Part shown: one piece after another, positions 61,218-64,000 of the stretch
Position numbering within the stretch: the stretch's first letter is position 1
How the letters are laid out: every line of letters begins with the position of its first letter
Source of the DNA: Pseudomonas sp. R5-89-07
GTDB taxonomy: Bacteria; Pseudomonadota; Gammaproteobacteria; Pseudomonadales; Pseudomonadaceae
NCBI RefSeq assembly: GCF_003851685.1
Contig: NZ_CP027727.1
Span: 2,852,001 to 2,916,000, forward strand
Length of the DNA: 64,000 nt
Reading direction: 5' to 3'
Translations under genes and position numbers: made by a program
The notes under the pieces: model-generated
The model's input: the letters and a program-made list of their open reading frames with translations, nothing else
Database searches by the model: none
What the model was told of the DNA's origin: nothing

Positions 61218-62240
61218 ATGTCCCGCACGATTCGTTTTCACAAGTTTGGTCCGGCCGAGGTGCTCAAATGCGAAGAGCATGCGGCCGTGCAGCCCGCACC
61301 GGGCGAAGTGCAGGTGCGTGTCGACGCGATTGGTATCAGCTGGTACGACATTCTGTGGCGCCAGAACCTGGCGTCGTCCCATGCACGCCTGCCGTCCGGC
61401 CTTGGTCATGAAATGGCCGGCGTCGTGGTCGCCCTGGGCGAAGGCGTGGATGACTTGGCGGTAGGCGATAAGGTCGCCAGTTTTCCAGCCGAAAGCCCGA
61501 ATGATTACCCGGTGTACGGCGAGCAGATCGTCTTGCCCCGTTCGGCCCTGACCCGTTACCCGGATGTCTTGAGCCCGATTGAAGCCAGCGTGCATTACAC
61601 GCCGCTGTTGATTGCCTACTTTGCCTATATGGATCTGGCGCGGGTCAAGCCTGGGCAATTTGCCCTGGTGACCGATGCCAGCCACTGTGCCGGACCTTCG
61701 TTCGTGCAGTTGGGCAAAGCCTTGGGTGTACGGGTGATTGCCGCCACCAAAGACAGCACGGAGCGTGAGTACCTGCTGTCCCTTGGGGCGGAAAAAGTCA
61801 TCGTCACCGAAGAGCAGGACCTGCTCTTGCAAATCAACAAGATTACTGGCGACCGCGGCGTCGATGTAGTGTTCGACGGTTTGGGCGGGCCGCAGATGTC
61901 GTTGCTCGGTGATGTGCTGGCGCCGCGTGGCAGCCTGGTGTTGTACGGCCTGCAAGGTGGTAACCAGACCCCGTTCCCGGCCTGCGCCGCTTTTCAGAAG
62001 AATATTCAGTTTTTTGTGCATTGCATCGGCAACTTCACCGGCAAGCCGGAGTTGGGGATCATCCAGGACCAGGTAGCGTTGCAGCGCGCGTTGCGTGATA
62101 TCAACCAATTGACCGCCGACCGGGTACTGGTGCCGTTGAAAACCACAGTGTTTCCGTTCAGCCAGTTCGTCGAAGCCCACCGCTATATGGACGAATGCCC
62201 TTGCCGCGAACGGGTTGCGTTGCAGGTGGAAGCTGTTTGA
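61218..62240 (+). CDS. Medium-chain dehydrogenase/quinone oxidoreductase (zinc-type ADH family)
   Basis: The product has 340 residues from ATG 61218, with CGAGG seven bases upstream. It has the GroES-like N-terminal domain with RLPSGLGHEMAGVVVALGEG, then the Rossmann part with QLGKALGVRVIAATKD, DVVFDGLGGPQ and GSLVLYGLQGG. The structural-zinc cysteines are absent, so it resembles quinone oxidoreductases (MDR superfamily, NADPH). Divergent from the LysR gene. It likely reduces a quinone or alkenal. Confidence 0.87.
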   Translation: MSRTIRFHKFGPAEVLKCEEHAAVQPAPGEVQVRVDAIGISWYDILWRQNLASSHARLPSGLGHEMAGVVVALGEGVDDLAVGDKVASFPAESPNDYPVYGEQIVLPRSALTRYPDVLSPIEASVHYTPLLIAYFAYMDLARVKPGQFALVTDASHCAGPSFVQLGKALGVRVIAATKDSTEREYLLSLGAEKVIVTEEQDLLLQINKITGDRGVDVVFDGLGGPQMSLLGDVLAPRGSLVLYGLQGGNQTPFPACAAFQKNIQFFVHCIGNFTGKPELGIIQDQVALQRALRDINQLTADRVLVPLKTTVFPFSQFVEAHRYMDECPCRERVALQVEAV

Positions 62241-62246
62241 GCTGTA

Positions 62247-62270
62247 GGAGTATTCGCAAATGAATACTCC
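62247..62270. terminator. Stem-loop after the dehydrogenase gene
   Basis: GGAGTATTC (62247-62255) pairs with GAATACTCC (62262-62270) over a 6-base loop, starting 7 bp after the stop. It is a plausible terminator; no T-run follows. Confidence 0.55.
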
Positions 62271-62942
62271 AGCGTCTGCGCAGATGCGGCAGATGCGCCA
62301 TTTGTCAGGGCTTAACCCGCACGAGGGTTGAGCCACTCCGAGGGCCTTGCGCCCCCGCAAACTATACCTTTGGCCCTTACGCCGCCCTGAAATCCAGCGC
62401 GGCGTTGGTGTGTGGGCGCCGCTGACGTGAGTGCCGTGGAGCATCTGAACTGCTTTCCTGTGTCGTTCTGTATCTATTAATCATTATTTGAGTGCCGATA
62501 ATTGTGGCTTAACCGTCATCTCAAGGATTGAGCAATGATTAGCTATCCGACATTACTGTCTCGCATCAGCGAACTAACGAGGCGACATCCTGTTCGCCGG
62601 CGAACTCTCAAAACATCGCGTCTTTTTGCAAGAAACAGGATTAAGCGACTGATTTAATATTTGTCGGATTTTTCGCTAGTTAATTAGTTAACGCGCTGTA
62701 GGAGGTCGTCGGAATATTCCTAAGGCTCGCGTCTTGACCGCACATGGCCGAGGATTAGCCCGCCTGTACTCGGGGTCAGGTGCATGTGGTTCAGGTGCCG
62801 GCTCCGGTAAACTTATTGCAAGGTGCTAGTGTTTAATCATCCTTGCGCCCTGCAGCGGACGACACGCCTACAGATGTAATGGGTCAGGCAACGACGTCAA
62901 AAAGTTGCTTGAAACTGATATTTCAACTCAGGTAGTAGAACG
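62271..62942. other. Gap without a recognisable gene
   Basis: This 672-bp stretch shows no frame with coding features on either strand. Small GC-rich inverted pieces occur near 62330-62370, and the DNA at 62470-62690 is AT-richer. It may hold the promoter of the following gene and remnants of an older insertion, which I cannot name. Confidence 0.4.
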
Positions 62943-64000
62943 ATGAGCGCAATTCACGAACAAGCCATGAACTATGTTTACCAGCAAGTTCTGCAACGTT
63001 TGATGGGGCACTTCACTCGGGCCGAACGGACGGCACTTCAATTGTTGATCCAGCGAATTGTGGTGGCCGCAGGCGGCATGGAACAAGTGGCTAACTACAA
63101 AGTGTTGATCGCTCATGGTGGCGGCGAAGTCAGCAGTTATACCCTGGCCCTGCTGCGAGCGGCGCAATTGAGTATCGCGGGCCGTGCGCCCAAGACCTTT
63201 CAGCTGCGGGTGGCGACTTTGCGGCATGCAGGGATGACCCAGGCGACACTCGGCAGCCTGAACGAGGGCTACAGCGCCCTGTTTTTTCACGATGACCCAC
63301 GCGTGGAGCTGTTGATGGTGGAAAACCAGGAGGTGCAGCCTTTCAATCATCAGCGGCCCGCCTCCAGCGTCGGCCGTGAGGTCAGCCAGCGCAATATGCT
63401 GATGATCGGGCACCTGACGTCCGGAGATGTCCGTGCAACGCTGTGCAATGACACTTACCTGGCGCTGGGGGATTTCTACCAGCGTGTGAGTACGTGGAAC
63501 GGCGGCGTGCATGCAGTGGTCAGCGGCGATTCTGCTCGCAAGCAAAGCCAATACCTGGCCTGGTTGAAGCGCTCGGCTCTGGGCGCGGGCGTCACTGTCC
63601 CGCCACGCCGCCCCGTGTCGCTCAATATCCTGTTCGCGCGCATGCAAGAGTGGAGCAACGGTTGCTACCGTGACGTGTACGGTGAGCACTACGTGGAGGC
63701 CGAGCGTCCGGAACGCGGCGGACACCGCCATCTGGCTTATATCGGGGTCGCCGACCTGCTTGATGAGGTCGACGTTGCCTCGGCACCGCTGCTTACCGAG
63801 TTCCTCGCCCACAAGCCGGATCCGTTCGACTTTCACTTCAGTCATCCAGACTATCCCAACCCGTTGCTCATGGCCCACTTGCATGGGTTGCAGGCCCAAT
63901 GCCTGCGCGAGTTGTCCTACGAGGAAGGCGTGCAGGCGTTTGTGCGCCAGGCGGGGGACGCAATGGGCCGCCGACAAATCCCGGACGCTCTGATCGTTGA
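62943..64000 (+). CDS. Protein of unknown function, cut by the right edge
   Basis: A frame from ATG 62943 stays open for 352 codons to the window end with no stop, and codon use is as in the neighbours. The product starts MSAIHEQAMNYVYQQVLQR and has no signal peptide or membrane helix. It contains segments VLIAHGGGEVSSYTLALLRA and LMIGHLTSGDVRATLCND. I do not recognise the family. A weak ribosome site (AGGTAG) lies upstream. It is not coupled to the dehydrogenase, from which the 0.7-kb gap separates it. Confidence 0.75.
   Translation, partial: MSAIHEQAMNYVYQQVLQRLMGHFTRAERTALQLLIQRIVVAAGGMEQVANYKVLIAHGGGEVSSYTLALLRAAQLSIAGRAPKTFQLRVATLRHAGMTQATLGSLNEGYSALFFHDDPRVELLMVENQEVQPFNHQRPASSVGREVSQRNMLMIGHLTSGDVRATLCNDTYLALGDFYQRVSTWNGGVHAVVSGDSARKQSQYLAWLKRSALGAGVTVPPRRPVSLNILFARMQEWSNGCYRDVYGEHYVEAERPERGGHRHLAYIGVADLLDEVDVASAPLLTEFLAHKPDPFDFHFSHPDYPNPLLMAHLHGLQAQCLRELSYEEGVQAFVRQAGDAMGRRQIPDALIV

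Noticed and set aside
1..64000. CRISPR arrays, rRNA and tRNA genes
   Set aside because: I saw no regularly spaced repeats and no recognisable rRNA or tRNA sequence; the direct repeats found are three island-end copies, one dispersed pair and a REP doublet.

Overview
The window looks like chromosomal DNA of a Pseudomonas, most likely of the P. fluorescens group. The signs are high-GC codon use, Pseudomonas-type REP palindromes (22284-22371), dense overlapping operons, and families typical of the genus (SfnR-like activator, ProVWX-type betaine transporter with a GlxA/AraC regulator, YdeP-type oxidoreductase). I see no rRNA, tRNA or CRISPR. All identifications are by eye from protein motifs; no database search was run.

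Region 1 (1-9.6 kb): a minus-strand uptake operon (TonB-dependent receptor, peptide-type binding protein, permease cut by the left edge), a divergent ABC exporter, then a scarred stretch with an MFS fragment, a DJ-1/PfpI gene, a 129-bp fragment of a YdeP-like oxidoreductase, a CmcJ/NvfI-type oxidoreductase and an SDR gene with a one-base frameshift.

Region 2 (9.6-28.5 kb): the most coherent system. A sigma-54 activator of SfnR type (9629-10708) faces a seven-gene minus-strand operon: TonB receptor, NtaA/DmoA monooxygenase, exported SurE-like nucleotidase, and four more luciferase-like flavin monooxygenases including an SsuD-like one. Four -24/-12 promoters lie within 2.9 kb (19614, 19781, 22249, 22476). 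They precede this operon, a P1-family peptidase, a TPR protein, and a dipeptide-type ABC operon with an alpha/beta hydrolase. I infer a sigma-54-controlled scavenging regulon, probably for organosulfur compounds, with outer-membrane uptake, inner-membrane uptake and oxidative cleavage.

Region 3 (28.5-43.3 kb): a gene set for a quaternary amine. It has a ProVWX-like importer whose binding protein keeps the tryptophan-cage motifs, a Rieske demethylase of GbcA/Stc2 type, an MmgE/PrpD protein, an FAD amine oxidase, a DHDPS-family lyase/deaminase, a PuuC-like aldehyde dehydrogenase, an MFS transporter, and LysR and GlxA-type regulators. The enzyme order suggests breakdown of a cyclic betaine such as hydroxyproline betaine; this is inference.

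Region 4 (43.4-60.06 kb): an apparent genomic island. Three direct repeats of about 170 bp (43432, 44982, 59895) each carry the last codons of the LysR gene at 60034-60948, as expected if that 3' end is the attachment site. Between copies 1 and 2 lie IS66 and DUF3883 remnants. Between copies 2 and 3 lie a stress/detoxification set: two LysR regulators, old yellow enzyme, three SDRs (two nearly duplicate), a DsbA-like protein, GNAT, MscS with a cyclic-nucleotide-binding domain, two hydrolases, a DJ-1-like protein without its cysteine, a small monooxygenase-like protein and a YdeP-type molybdopterin oxidoreductase.

Region 5 (60.0-64 kb): the LysR gene at the island border, a divergent medium-chain dehydrogenase, about 0.7 kb without a clear gene, and a protein I do not recognise that runs off the right edge.
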